Assembly: GCF_003814745.1 (NCBI RefSeq)
Contig: NZ_RKRD01000001.1
Span: 1,116,001 to 1,180,000, forward strand
Direction: 5' to 3'
Origin: Hydrogenoanaerobacterium saccharovorans
GTDB lineage: Bacteria; Bacillota; Clostridia; Oscillospirales; Ruminococcaceae
DNA length: 64,000 nt
A program made the translations under genes and the position numbers. Within the stretch, counting starts at the first letter, position 1, and every line of letters begins with the position of its first letter. Positions 6,907 through 15,211 of the stretch are shown here, piece after piece. The notes beneath the pieces are model-generated. The model was not told the origin of the DNA. It saw only the letters and a program-made list of their open reading frames with translations, and did no database searches.

Positions 6907-8448
6907 TTGAATGTTTTTGATAAAGCTATTACGGCAATATTTCCACAAAAAGGGCTGAAACGTGCCGCCGCACGCCAGCGGTTGCAAATAATGAATAGCG
7001 GGTACAGCAACTATGGGGCTTCGCACACAAAAAAGTCATTGCTCGGTTGGCTGCACGCCGGTGGCAGCGCGAGGGAAGACATCCAAGAAAATCTCTCCAC
7101 CTTAAGGCAGCGCTCAAGAGATTTGTATATGGGCGTACCGCTTGCAACAGGCGCAATTAAAACATGCCGTACCAACGTAGTGGGGTCGGGCTTAAAGTTA
7201 AAAAGTCAAATAGACTATGAAGCTTTGGGAATAACCGAAGCGGAAGCCCGCAAGCTGGAAACAAAAATTGAGCGGGAATTTGCATTGTGGGCAGATACAC
7301 CAGCGTGCGACCTTGAAAGGCTGGATAACTTTTTTGAATTGCAACAGCTTGCTTTTTTAAATTGGCTTATGAGTGGTGATGTAATTGTTACCTTGCCAGT
7401 GACAAAGCGCGTTAACATGCCATACGATTTGCGGGTAAACCTGATTGAAGCGGATCGATTAAGCAACCCGTACGGCACCATTAACCCCAAAATTGTAGGT
7501 GGTGTTGAAATTAACCAAGCGGGGGAGGTTGTAGCGTACCATATAAGCAAACACCACCCACTTTCGTACGAAAATAGTGAAACGGCATGGACGCGTGTGG
7601 AAGCTTACGGAGAAAATACAGGCAGAAGAAACGTACTCCATGTAATGAACAGGGAACGCATTGGTCAGCGCCGAGGCGTTCCTTTTCTTGCACCCGTTAT
7701 TGAGGCATTAAAACAGCTGGGGCGATATACAGACGCGGAGCTTGTAGCCGCGGTTGTGTCGGGCATGTTTACAATCTTCATTGAAAAGGATGGCGTTAGT
7801 GAAGAAGTGCCGTTTGGAGAGATAATACCGGAAGCCCTGCAAGTGGACAGAGCAGATGAAAACTCCCTTGAACTAGCCCCCGGTGCCATTATTGATTTAA
7901 ATGAGGGAGAAAAAGCCCACGATATGAACCCCGGTAGACCAAATACTGCCTTTGATGGCTTTGTTACATCGATTTGCAGGCAGATTGGTGCAGCGCTTGA
8001 AATTCCGTACGAGCTTCTTGTAAAGAATTTTCACGCATCCTATTCAGCCAGCCGTGGTGCGTTGTTGGAAGCATGGAAAATGTTTCGCATGTACCGAACT
8101 TGGCTTGCGAATGATTTTTGCCAGCCTATTTTTGAAGAATGGCTTGCGGAGGCGGTGGCCAAAGGGCGCATTTCGGCACCGGGCTTTTTAGCAGACCCAA
8201 TAAAACGGAAAGCTTATTGCGGTGCAGAATGGAACGGACCGGCGCAAGGATTGTTAAACCCGGTACATGAAGTAACAGCGGCAGAAAAGAGAGTAAACAA
8301 CGGGTTCAGCACCCGCGACCGCGAAGCGATGGAGATGAATGGTTCCGATTTTTACAGAAACGCCGCACAACTAAAACGAGAAGAAGAGATAATGAAAGAG
8401 GTGAAAGGAAATGCCAGCGGGGCAGAAATCAACACAAACAAAGAATAA
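6907..8448 (+). CDS. Phage portal protein, lambda gpB family
   Basis: The portal forms the dodecameric ring through which DNA enters the head. Features of the Phage_portal_2 family are visible: the early AAARQRLQIMNSGYSNYGASHTKKSL-type segment, the VVGSGLKLKS region near residue 97, NLIEADRLSNP near 180 and the conserved EIPYELLVKNFHASYSASRGALLEAWKMF block near 360-390. The length of 513 aa is typical. The start is TTG at 6907 behind AAGGACGGTGA. It overlaps the protease gene by 38 nt. Confidence 0.93.
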   Translation: MNVFDKAITAIFPQKGLKRAAARQRLQIMNSGYSNYGASHTKKSLLGWLHAGGSAREDIQENLSTLRQRSRDLYMGVPLATGAIKTCRTNVVGSGLKLKSQIDYEALGITEAEARKLETKIEREFALWADTPACDLERLDNFFELQQLAFLNWLMSGDVIVTLPVTKRVNMPYDLRVNLIEADRLSNPYGTINPKIVGGVEINQAGEVVAYHISKHHPLSYENSETAWTRVEAYGENTGRRNVLHVMNRERIGQRRGVPFLAPVIEALKQLGRYTDAELVAAVVSGMFTIFIEKDGVSEEVPFGEIIPEALQVDRADENSLELAPGAIIDLNEGEKAHDMNPGRPNTAFDGFVTSICRQIGAALEIPYELLVKNFHASYSASRGALLEAWKMFRMYRTWLANDFCQPIFEEWLAEAVAKGRISAPGFLADPIKRKAYCGAEWNGPAQGLLNPVHEVTAAEKRVNNGFSTRDREAMEMNGSDFYRNAAQLKREEEIMKEVKGNASGAEINTNKE

Positions 8449-9550
8449 ACATTTTTGGAGCTTTCGAAATTCAGCAGAGAAAAATACCTCCCCCGAGTTG
8501 ATACTTTACGGTGATATTGCCTCTGAAACTTGGTGGGGCGATGAAGTAACCCCCAAGCAATTTACAGAGGAATTAACCGCGCTGGGCAACGTCGATGAAA
8601 TCGTTGTGAGAATTAACAGCGGCGGCGGTGATGTGTTTGCAGCCAATGCTATCTATACGCGGCTCAAGGATAACCCGGCAAAAATTACTGTAAAAATAGA
8701 TGGCTGGGCAGCTTCTGCGGCAACCATTGTTGCAATGGCGGGAGACACAATAGAGATACCGGGAAATGGTGTATTCATGGTGCACGACCCTAAAATGGGT
8801 GTTTTAGGATATTTCAGCGAAAGCGAATTTGTAAAGCTCTCGGAAGAACTAAAGGTCATAAAACAATCCATCGTAAACGGGTATGCGCTAAAAACAGGAA
8901 AAGATGAAGCTGAGATTGCCGCAATTATGGCAACCGAAACATGGTACGACGGGAAACAAGCGGTAGACGCAGGTTTTTGCGACAAGCTGATGTTTGAAGA
9001 AATTGAAACAGCAATTGAAAACACCTCAAAGCTAATTGTAAATAGCGTTCCGTTGGATATTTCGCGCTTTCCAGATATGCCAATTTCACTAATAAACCGC
9101 ATTGCGACGCACACGCAAAGCAGTTTTTTAAATACATCAACACAAAATCAAACCAAAGAGGAGAGAGAAAACATGACCGAGAACAAAGACATTAAAACGG
9201 TAAACGACCTAAAAGCGGTTTACCCCGAGTTAACAAAGCAAGTAGCCGACAACGCAGCGCTTGCGGAACGTACCCGCATAAAAGACATTGAAGAAATGGC
9301 ATTGGATGGCTTTGACAGCATTGTAAATGTCGCAAAGTTTGAAAAACCCGTTGCCGCCGCCGATGTTGCTATGCAGATTGTAGCAGAGCAGAAAAAACAA
9401 GGCGGCAGTTACCTTGCAAACAGAGAAAAAGACGTTGAGAACAGCAACGTAAACAAAGTGGAAAACAACAGTCAAGAGGGCGTGAGCGGTAAAAATGACA
9501 ACAATCCGTTTGACGCGGCAATTGACAAAGTATTCCCCATAGCGAAATAA
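8411..9550 (+). CDS. ClpP-like prohead protease with scaffold tail
   Basis: The N-terminal 230 residues have the ClpP/S14 fold. The INSGGGDVFAANAIY loop is near residue 68, the catalytic serine is in GWAASAATIVAM (near 100) and the histidine in FMVHDPKMG (near 124). The C-terminal part (about 230-379) is charged and low in hydrophobics, as expected for a scaffold that is cleaved off, the arrangement of lambda gpC/Nu3. A second in-frame ATG with GGAGAGAG at about 9174 (MTENKDIKTV) could produce the scaffold separately, as Nu3 is in lambda. It works in prohead maturation. Confidence 0.88.
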   Translation: MPAGQKSTQTKNKHFWSFRNSAEKNTSPELILYGDIASETWWGDEVTPKQFTEELTALGNVDEIVVRINSGGGDVFAANAIYTRLKDNPAKITVKIDGWAASAATIVAMAGDTIEIPGNGVFMVHDPKMGVLGYFSESEFVKLSEELKVIKQSIVNGYALKTGKDEAEIAAIMATETWYDGKQAVDAGFCDKLMFEEIETAIENTSKLIVNSVPLDISRFPDMPISLINRIATHTQSSFLNTSTQNQTKEERENMTENKDIKTVNDLKAVYPELTKQVADNAALAERTRIKDIEEMALDGFDSIVNVAKFEKPVAAADVAMQIVAEQKKQGGSYLANREKDVENSNVNKVENNSQEGVSGKNDNNPFDAAIDKVFPIAK

Positions 9551-9562
9551 GGAGGAGAAAAA

Positions 9563-9886
9563 ATGTTTGAGATTGGCAAAACAGCACACACCCCAGACAA
9601 CTTTTTTGCAGGAACTTTTCCTATTGTAACCGATGTTGGAATTATAAAACCGGGAGCTGACATAAAAAAACACGCGCCGCTCAGCAAAGGGGAGAATGGA
9701 ATTGAGGAAGCGGCGGCAGATACGCTGGATAAGCTGGTAGGCATTGCGGCGGACGTACCGAGTGAAGGTGAAGTGGTTTACTATTTAACCGGTGAATATT
9801 TTGCAAACGCACTTGTTTTACCAAAAGGTGTAACCCTTGAAGCACTCAAACCCGCTTTGCGCCAGCTTGAAATATTTTTGAAATAA
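9563..9886 (+). CDS. Head decoration protein, gpD-like
   Basis: This 107-residue protein lies between the protease/scaffold and the major capsid gene, as gpD does in lambda. The segment DNFFAGTFPIVTDVGIIK near the start is typical of the HDPD family, which trimerises on the capsid surface and stabilises the expanded head. GGAGGAG precedes the ATG. No signal or membrane segment is present. Confidence 0.75.
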   Translation: MFEIGKTAHTPDNFFAGTFPIVTDVGIIKPGADIKKHAPLSKGENGIEEAAADTLDKLVGIAADVPSEGEVVYYLTGEYFANALVLPKGVTLEALKPALRQLEIFLK

Positions 9887-9899
9887 GGAGAAAGAAAAC

Positions 9900-10955
9900 A
9901 TGCCAAACGAATTTAGCATTTATGAACCCCGCACAATGGGTAAAGTAGTATCCCGTATGCCGGCAGTAAGAACCTTTTTTAGAACAACGTTTTTTAAAAA
10001 TGTAGAAACATTCCAAACCAAAAGCGTTGATGTTGATTTTAAAAAGGGCAACCGCGCACTTGCGCCGTTTGTACATCGCAAAATTGGAGGAAAAACAATC
10101 CCCAATAGTGGCTATCAGACCAAAACATACACCCCGCCGCTGGTTGCGCCAAACAAAATTACTACGGTAGATGACCTGTTGGCAAGACTACCCGGTGAAA
10201 ACATTTTTAGCGGTAAAAGCCCTGCGGAAAGAGCTGTTGAAAAACTGGCAAACGATTTTGCAGAGCTAAATGAAATGATTGTACGCCGCGAAGAATGGAT
10301 GGCGGCACAGGCGATTTTTACTGGAACCATTCCTATTGTAGGCGACGGAATCAATGAAGTGATTGACTTTTCGTTTACCAATAATGAAACAATCAAAGAC
10401 ACCGCTAAAAAGTGGAGCGCGTCAACTTCCGACCCAATTGCGGATATAAAGCGTTGGCGCAAAAAAGTGCAAAAAACCGGCTTTGTAAATTGCAATGTCT
10501 GTATTATGGCGGATGACGTTGCAACCGCTTTTATTAACCATGAAAAGGTGCAAAAGCTTCTTGATACAAAGGGCTATGACCTTGCCGCCATTAAGCCACG
10601 CGAACTGCCAAACGGTGTAACTTATATTGGCACGCTACACGCGGAGGGTGTTGATATTTATACTTATAATGAGTGGTATTTGGATGATTGGACAGACCCG
10701 GAAAATATGAGCGAACAGCCCATTGTGCCGGACGGAACGGTAACATTGCTTTCTACCGGAGCTGATTATTCTATGTATTACGGTGCAGTCACCCTGCTTG
10801 ATGAGAAGACGCAGAATTTTATCACTGTTGAGGGTGCAAAAGTACCGGACTCTTGGATTGAGCGCAACCCATCCCGCCGTTTTCTCCAACTGAACAGCAA
10901 CCCACTTCCTGTGCCACATGAAGTGGATAGCTGGTATACCGCAAAGGTGCTGTAA
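9900..10955 (+). CDS. Major capsid protein, gpE family
   Basis: The 351-residue protein belongs to the Phage_cap_E family (PF03864). It begins with a short arm (MPNEFSIYEPRTMGKVVSRM) and has the family segment RTFFKNVETFQTKSVDVDFKKGNR, then APFVHRKIGGK, and near residue 135 REEWMAAQAIFTG. It forms the HK97-fold shell of the head. A GGAG precedes the ATG. The stop overlaps the next start (TAATG), consistent with tight coupling of head and neck genes. Confidence 0.93.
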   Translation: MPNEFSIYEPRTMGKVVSRMPAVRTFFRTTFFKNVETFQTKSVDVDFKKGNRALAPFVHRKIGGKTIPNSGYQTKTYTPPLVAPNKITTVDDLLARLPGENIFSGKSPAERAVEKLANDFAELNEMIVRREEWMAAQAIFTGTIPIVGDGINEVIDFSFTNNETIKDTAKKWSASTSDPIADIKRWRKKVQKTGFVNCNVCIMADDVATAFINHEKVQKLLDTKGYDLAAIKPRELPNGVTYIGTLHAEGVDIYTYNEWYLDDWTDPENMSEQPIVPDGTVTLLSTGADYSMYYGAVTLLDEKTQNFITVEGAKVPDSWIERNPSRRFLQLNSNPLPVPHEVDSWYTAKVL

Positions 10956-11290
10956 TGAACTTTAAAGCGCAAATTGAGCGCGATTTGAATGCGATATTTC
11001 ATAACAGCAACGAACATGCCTGTATTTCAGAGTTTTGGATTGGTAAGAACCGATATAAAGGCCCCGTCATACTGGATGATGGCGGGGCACAAGACAGGAA
11101 AAAGCCGTATGCTGACCATGTGGACGGCTTAACTCTTGTTGATTTAGTAATGTATGCACCTTTATCACTATTAAAAACTACCCCAAAAAGAGGACAAACG
11201 GTAGAAATTGGCGATGATGTTTACACTGTTGCAAAGGTTCATGCCGAAGTGGGCGAAGTTGTTCTTTATTTGGAGATGCTGGCAGAATGA
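10955..11290 (+). CDS. Head-tail connector, FII-like
   Basis: At 111 residues and directly after the capsid gene, this matches lambda gpFII-type connectors in size and place. The C-terminal half is beta-rich (TPKRGQTVEIGDDVYTVAKVHAEVGEVVLYLEML), as in that fold. It should sit on the portal ring and provide the docking surface for the tail. It overlaps its neighbours on both sides by one to four bases. Confidence 0.6.
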   Translation: MNFKAQIERDLNAIFHNSNEHACISEFWIGKNRYKGPVILDDGGAQDRKKPYADHVDGLTLVDLVMYAPLSLLKTTPKRGQTVEIGDDVYTVAKVHAEVGEVVLYLEMLAE

Positions 11291-11898
11291 TTAAAATAAC
11301 AAATGAACAGATTGAGCGGGTAAGCCTTATTTTGGGGAACATACCAAACGGCACAGAAAAAGCACTTTCAAATATTATCAGCCGAGGAAACGCTACCACA
11401 AAAACAGAAGTAGTTAAGCAGATAACAAGCGTTTATGCAATTACACAAAAGAGCCTTCGAGCAGAAACAACGATAAATATGCGAACGCGCAAGGAGGAAA
11501 GTGGAATTGTGGGAACAGTCACTTTTTCAGGGTATAAATTACCTCTTTACCGATTCAATGTTTCGCCAACTATGCCGGTGAAAACAAAAGATTATGTTCC
11601 GGTAAAGACAGAAACTGGATGGAGAATGTACCGAAAAAGTGCGCCCGTAAAAGCAGCTGTTAAAAAATCGAACACACAGACTCTATTCCAAGATGCATTT
11701 GTTGCCACGATGATGAATGGTCATACCGGAATATTTGAACGAAAAGGAAGACACAAAATTACCGAACATATGGGTCTATCTACTGCCCAGATGGCAAGAA
11801 ACAGCGTCGTGCTGGAACAAGTGGAACAGGTAGTGCAAGAAACTGTAAACAAGCGTATTGAACATGAAATAACCCGTATTCTAAATGGCTATGTATAA
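11287..11898 (+). CDS. Minor tail protein Z family
   Basis: The 203-residue protein has the Phage_tail_Z/gpZ pattern: an N-terminal helical segment, a middle with RTRKEESGIVGTVTFSGYKLPLYRF, an LFQDAFVATMMNGHTGIFERKG segment near 135-155, and a helical C-terminus. gpZ-type proteins act at the head-tail junction and are needed for correct tail joining or DNA positioning. The ATG overlaps the previous stop (ATGA). Confidence 0.7.
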   Translation: MIKITNEQIERVSLILGNIPNGTEKALSNIISRGNATTKTEVVKQITSVYAITQKSLRAETTINMRTRKEESGIVGTVTFSGYKLPLYRFNVSPTMPVKTKDYVPVKTETGWRMYRKSAPVKAAVKKSNTQTLFQDAFVATMMNGHTGIFERKGRHKITEHMGLSTAQMARNSVVLEQVEQVVQETVNKRIEHEITRILNGYV

Positions 11899-11913
11899 CG
11901 GAGGGCGTGAAAC

Positions 11914-12402
11914 ATGACAGCGGTTATACTGCTTAAAGAACTAAAAAAATTTATCGAAGAGCATACAAAGGATATAATTCTTTGCGTCCGAGTAAAGAAA
12001 AACAGCGGTGAAAGCAAAGAACGGACCGCTCAGGTGTACACGATGCAGCTACCGGATAAGGAAGCAGAAACGCAGCAAATCCCATACATTTTGTTGCAAT
12101 TTTTAACAGGCAAAGATGAGCAAAACGAGGGAGTAAGCGCAGAGAGCGAATGCAAAATAAGAATTGTTGTTGCAACCTATTCTGAAGACGGGGGAGCGGG
12201 CGCAATGGATGTTCTGAACCTCTTAACCAGAATAAGAGTGGCTTTGCTGAAAGCGGGGATTGTGGGAGAGCAGTTTTTACTAAAAAAACCACTGGAGTAC
12301 ATTGTTTACCCAGACAGTTCGGCCCCTTATTATTTGGGCGAAATGCTTACTGTTTGGGGTATGCCTAAGATAGAAAGAGAGGTTGAACTGGAATGGCAGT
12401 AA
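11914..12402 (+). CDS. Tail terminator/completion-like protein
   Basis: A 162-residue protein without a motif I can name with certainty. It has an alpha/beta pattern with the YILLQFLTGKDEQNE and IRIVVATYSEDGGAGAMDVLNLLTRIR segments that resemble tail terminator proteins (lambda gpU fold). It sits where such a gene belongs, between the connector genes and the sheath. The terminator caps the tail tube on the head side. GGAGGGCGTGA precedes the ATG. Confidence 0.5.
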   Translation: MTAVILLKELKKFIEEHTKDIILCVRVKKNSGESKERTAQVYTMQLPDKEAETQQIPYILLQFLTGKDEQNEGVSAESECKIRIVVATYSEDGGAGAMDVLNLLTRIRVALLKAGIVGEQFLLKKPLEYIVYPDSSAPYYLGEMLTVWGMPKIEREVELEWQ

Positions 12403-12719
12403 AAAAGAATACTAACGAGCCGGAGGTGATCGGTGCGAAACAAAAAACAAATGCAGTCAAAGATTATCAGCACTATGTTTATATCGGCCCCACCTTGCCG
12501 GGTGGAAAACTAAAATGCAATACCGTTTTAATCGGCGACATGCAGATAATCAAGGCATATTACAGCCATGTGCTGGAGGAATACCCGCAGATTGAACGAC
12601 TTATCGTCCCGATCCATCGGTTGGGAGAAATGAAAGAAAAAGCTCAAGCACCCGGAAACATTATTAATAAATACTACGGTGATGTTGTTTCTAGCATGAG
12701 CACAAATAAGGAGGAATAA
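12393..12719 (+). CDS. Uncharacterised phage neck/tail protein
   Basis: The 108-residue product has no motif that I recognise. It is soluble, with a central YVYIGPTLPGGKLKCNTVLIGD segment and a C-terminal amphipathic helix. Genes of similar size and sequence style lie just before the sheath gene in Firmicutes myoprophages. It overlaps the upstream gene by 10 nt and ends 3 nt before the sheath start, so it is surely part of the tail operon. Confidence 0.5.
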   Translation: MAVKKNTNEPEVIGAKQKTNAVKDYQHYVYIGPTLPGGKLKCNTVLIGDMQIIKAYYSHVLEEYPQIERLIVPIHRLGEMKEKAQAPGNIINKYYGDVVSSMSTNKEE

Positions 12720-12722
12720 AAG

Positions 12723-14165
12723 ATGGCATATTTTCACGGCGTAAAAGCACGCCAAGTCGGTTCATCGGTATCCACTCCGGTTACAGCAGCAAGCGGCATT
12801 GTGTTTGTCGTAGGTACTGCACCCGTTCACATGGTTTCTGGAAAAGTGAATGTTCCTATACTTGGCAGCAATTATAGTGAAGCAGTTGCCGCACTGGGAT
12901 ACAGCAACGATTGGAGCAAATACAGCCTTTGTGAAGTAATGTATTCGCATTACAAGTTGTATGGAGTTGCACCGGTTGTGTTTGTGAACGTCCTTGACCC
13001 TGCAAAGCACAAAAAGACAGTGGCGGCATCCGATGTTGATTTGACTGAGAAAAAAGCATACCTTCCGCTTGAAGCGATGAAAGATACGGTTGTTGTAAAA
13101 AGTGAAGCAGAAAGCGGAACAACTTACCAAGCAGGAACAGACTACGACTTGTTTTACGATGGCGAAAAACTTGTGTTGGAATTGTTGGACGGGGGAAAAG
13201 TACCCGAAACGGCGAAGAAGCTAAACATTGCATACAGCGCGGTAGACCCATCTATGGTCACGGATGCGGATATAATTGGTGGCTTCCATGTTGAAACGAA
13301 GCAAACGACAGGATTTGAACTCATTGATAAAGTTTTTCCAATATACGGTGTAGTACCAGACATTTTACTCTGTCCTGGTTGGTCGCATAAAGCAGAAGTT
13401 GCTGCCGTCATGAGCAGCAAAGCACAAAATATCAACGGTGTTTTTGAGGGGAAAGCCCTTATTGATGTTGATACAACCACCGTAACACATTATTCTGACG
13501 CACCGGCATGGAAAAAGAAAAACAATATCAATTCGAGAATACAAATTCTCTGTTACCCCATGTGTAAGATGGGTGGCAAGGTGTTCCATCTTTCAACGCA
13601 GGCGGCAGGGCTTATGGCAACGGTAGATGCCAATAATGACAATTGCCCAGCAGAAAGTCCATCAAACAAGCCGCTTAAAATAGACAGCACTGTTTTAAAG
13701 GATGGAACGGAAACTGCCCTTGATTTACAGCAAGCTAATTTCTTAAACTCCAACGGAATTGTTACTGCTTTAAATTTTATAGGTGGGTTTGTTCTTTGGG
13801 GCAACGAAACAGCATGCTTCCCCTCCAGTACAGACGTAAAGGACTACTTTGTCCCTGTTTCGCGCATGTTTGGCTGGATGGCAAATCAAATAATATTAAC
13901 CTATTGGTCAAAGATAGATGGCAAACTAAACCGACGTTTGATTGATTCTATTGTTGACAGTTTTAATATTTGGCTCAACGGGCTTACATCAGAGGAAAAG
14001 TTATTGGGTGGCAGAATTGAATTTAAAGAAGAAGAAAACAGCACAACCGCACTGATGGCGGGAAAGGCTGTTTTTCATATTTATATGACTCCACCCAGCC
14101 CGTCAAGAGAGCTTGAATTTGTGTTGGAATATGACGCGGACTATGTATCCGCGGCATTGGCGTAA
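12723..14165 (+). CDS. Contractile tail sheath protein
   Basis: The 480-residue protein is of the P2 FI type. It opens with MAYFHGVKARQVGSS and ASGIVFVVGTAPVH and carries the conserved C-terminal region LIDSIVDSFNIWLNGLTSEEKLLGGRIEF followed by AVFHIYMTPPSPSRELEFVLEYD. Sheath subunits wrap the tube and contract to drive it through the cell envelope. AAGGAGG precedes the ATG. Its presence shows that this is a myovirus-type tail although the head is lambda-like. Confidence 0.93.
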   Translation: MAYFHGVKARQVGSSVSTPVTAASGIVFVVGTAPVHMVSGKVNVPILGSNYSEAVAALGYSNDWSKYSLCEVMYSHYKLYGVAPVVFVNVLDPAKHKKTVAASDVDLTEKKAYLPLEAMKDTVVVKSEAESGTTYQAGTDYDLFYDGEKLVLELLDGGKVPETAKKLNIAYSAVDPSMVTDADIIGGFHVETKQTTGFELIDKVFPIYGVVPDILLCPGWSHKAEVAAVMSSKAQNINGVFEGKALIDVDTTTVTHYSDAPAWKKKNNINSRIQILCYPMCKMGGKVFHLSTQAAGLMATVDANNDNCPAESPSNKPLKIDSTVLKDGTETALDLQQANFLNSNGIVTALNFIGGFVLWGNETACFPSSTDVKDYFVPVSRMFGWMANQIILTYWSKIDGKLNRRLIDSIVDSFNIWLNGLTSEEKLLGGRIEFKEEENSTTALMAGKAVFHIYMTPPSPSRELEFVLEYDADYVSAALA

Positions 14166-14179
14166 GGAGGTAAAAACAT

Positions 14180-14695
14180 ATGAAAGTGGATAACGGAACC
14201 GTAAACTTTGCCGTGTATGAAGATAGCACCGAATATTATGGGATGGCAGAAGTGACCTTACCGGAAATTAACACAATCGCAGAAGAGGTAAAAGGCGCAG
14301 GAATTTCGGGTGCATTTAACGGCGCTTTTGTGGGGCACATTGAGGCAATGACACTCGCGCTGAACTTTAGGTCGGTTACCAAAGATGCCATTAAACTTGC
14401 AGAACCACGCAACCACCAAATTGATTTGCGCGCCGCCCAGCAACAATGGGACAATACCGCCGGAAAGTTTGTACAACAGGCAGTAAAACATGTACTTATG
14501 GCAACCCCCACCAAGTTTGCGCCCGGCAAGCTTTCCCCTGCAAGCCCAGCGGATGCATCGGGTGAATTTGCGGTAACATACTACGCAACTTTTATTAACG
14601 GAGAAAAAGTTCTTGAAATAGATATCTTAAACTTTATCTATTTTGTAAATGGTACGGATTATTTAGCGGATGTGCGCAAAGCACTTGGAAAATAG
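14180..14695 (+). CDS. Tail tube protein, P2 FII-like
   Basis: The 171-residue protein directly follows the sheath gene, as the tube gene does in P2. It is beta-rich, with a MKVDNGTVNFAVYEDSTEY start, the PEINTIAEEVKGAGISGAFNG segment and a C-terminal VTYYATFINGEKVLEIDILNFIYFVNG. These fit the major tube protein family. It stacks as hexamers to form the inner channel. AAGGAGG lies before the ATG. Confidence 0.85.
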   Translation: MKVDNGTVNFAVYEDSTEYYGMAEVTLPEINTIAEEVKGAGISGAFNGAFVGHIEAMTLALNFRSVTKDAIKLAEPRNHQIDLRAAQQQWDNTAGKFVQQAVKHVLMATPTKFAPGKLSPASPADASGEFAVTYYATFINGEKVLEIDILNFIYFVNGTDYLADVRKALGK

Positions 14696-14708
14696 GAAAC
14701 GGAGGGAA

Positions 14709-15047
14709 ATGACATTGAACGAGCAGAGCAAAAGCGCCTTAACAAATAAAAGAGACGGTGTATATGTCCATACATTTGAAAAACCTTTTGAGTACGAAGA
14801 AAAGCAGTACACCGATATGGTGTTTGATTTTAACAAGCTGACCGGACGAGATATGCTGGATATTGAAGCTGAAATGCAGGCGCAACAAGATTATGTGATT
14901 GCACCCGAAATTTCAAGAAACTTTCAGGCAAAGATGGCTGCAAAAGCCGGCAAAATAGGTAGTGATGTTTTAGAACAAACGCCGATGAAAGACTTTAACC
15001 GTATTACAAACGCCGCACGCGATTTTTTAATAAGCACGGGCTACTAA
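14709..15047 (+). CDS. Tail assembly chaperone E (zero frame)
   Basis: The 112-residue protein is of the P2 gpE/Mu gp41 group (PF10109): FEYEEKQYTDMVFDFNKLTGRDMLDIEAEMQAQ is characteristic. It helps load tape measure protein into the growing tail. I chose the ATG at 14709 behind GGAGGGAA; an upstream ATG at 14670 lies inside the tube gene without a ribosome site. The last part of the frame carries a T_TTT_TTA slippery heptamer and a hairpin that allow a -1 shift into a 56-codon extension (see 15023-15199), as for P2 E/E'. Confidence 0.85.
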   Translation: MTLNEQSKSALTNKRDGVYVHTFEKPFEYEEKQYTDMVFDFNKLTGRDMLDIEAEMQAQQDYVIAPEISRNFQAKMAAKAGKIGSDVLEQTPMKDFNRITNAARDFLISTGY

Positions 15048-15199
15048 AAAGCCCGTGCTGCTGGTTGAGAAAAGAAAGTTTTCGGTTGGCGAGAGTTACA
15101 AATACACCTGTTTCGTTTTGGATTGAATTGACTTTAAGCCAATTGGAAGCATGGATTACAGATATTAATACTGCTATAGAAGAAGATGACAAAAGGTAA
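15023..15199 (+). other. Programmed -1 frameshift site and E' extension
   Basis: The zero frame reads GAT TTT TTA, giving the canonical slippery heptamer T_TTT_TTA at 15023-15029. Three bases later a perfect 10-bp stem (15033-15042 with 15050-15059, 7-nt loop) follows, with the zero-frame stop TAA in its loop. The -1 frame is then open for 56 codons to TAA at 15197-15199. It includes a PVSFWIELTLSQLEAWI segment typical of the downstream half of tail chaperones. The fused product would have 163 residues. The extension ends 12 nt before the tape measure start, so translation leads into that gene. Confidence 0.85.
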
Positions 15200-15211
15200 G
15201 GGGGTGACGGC

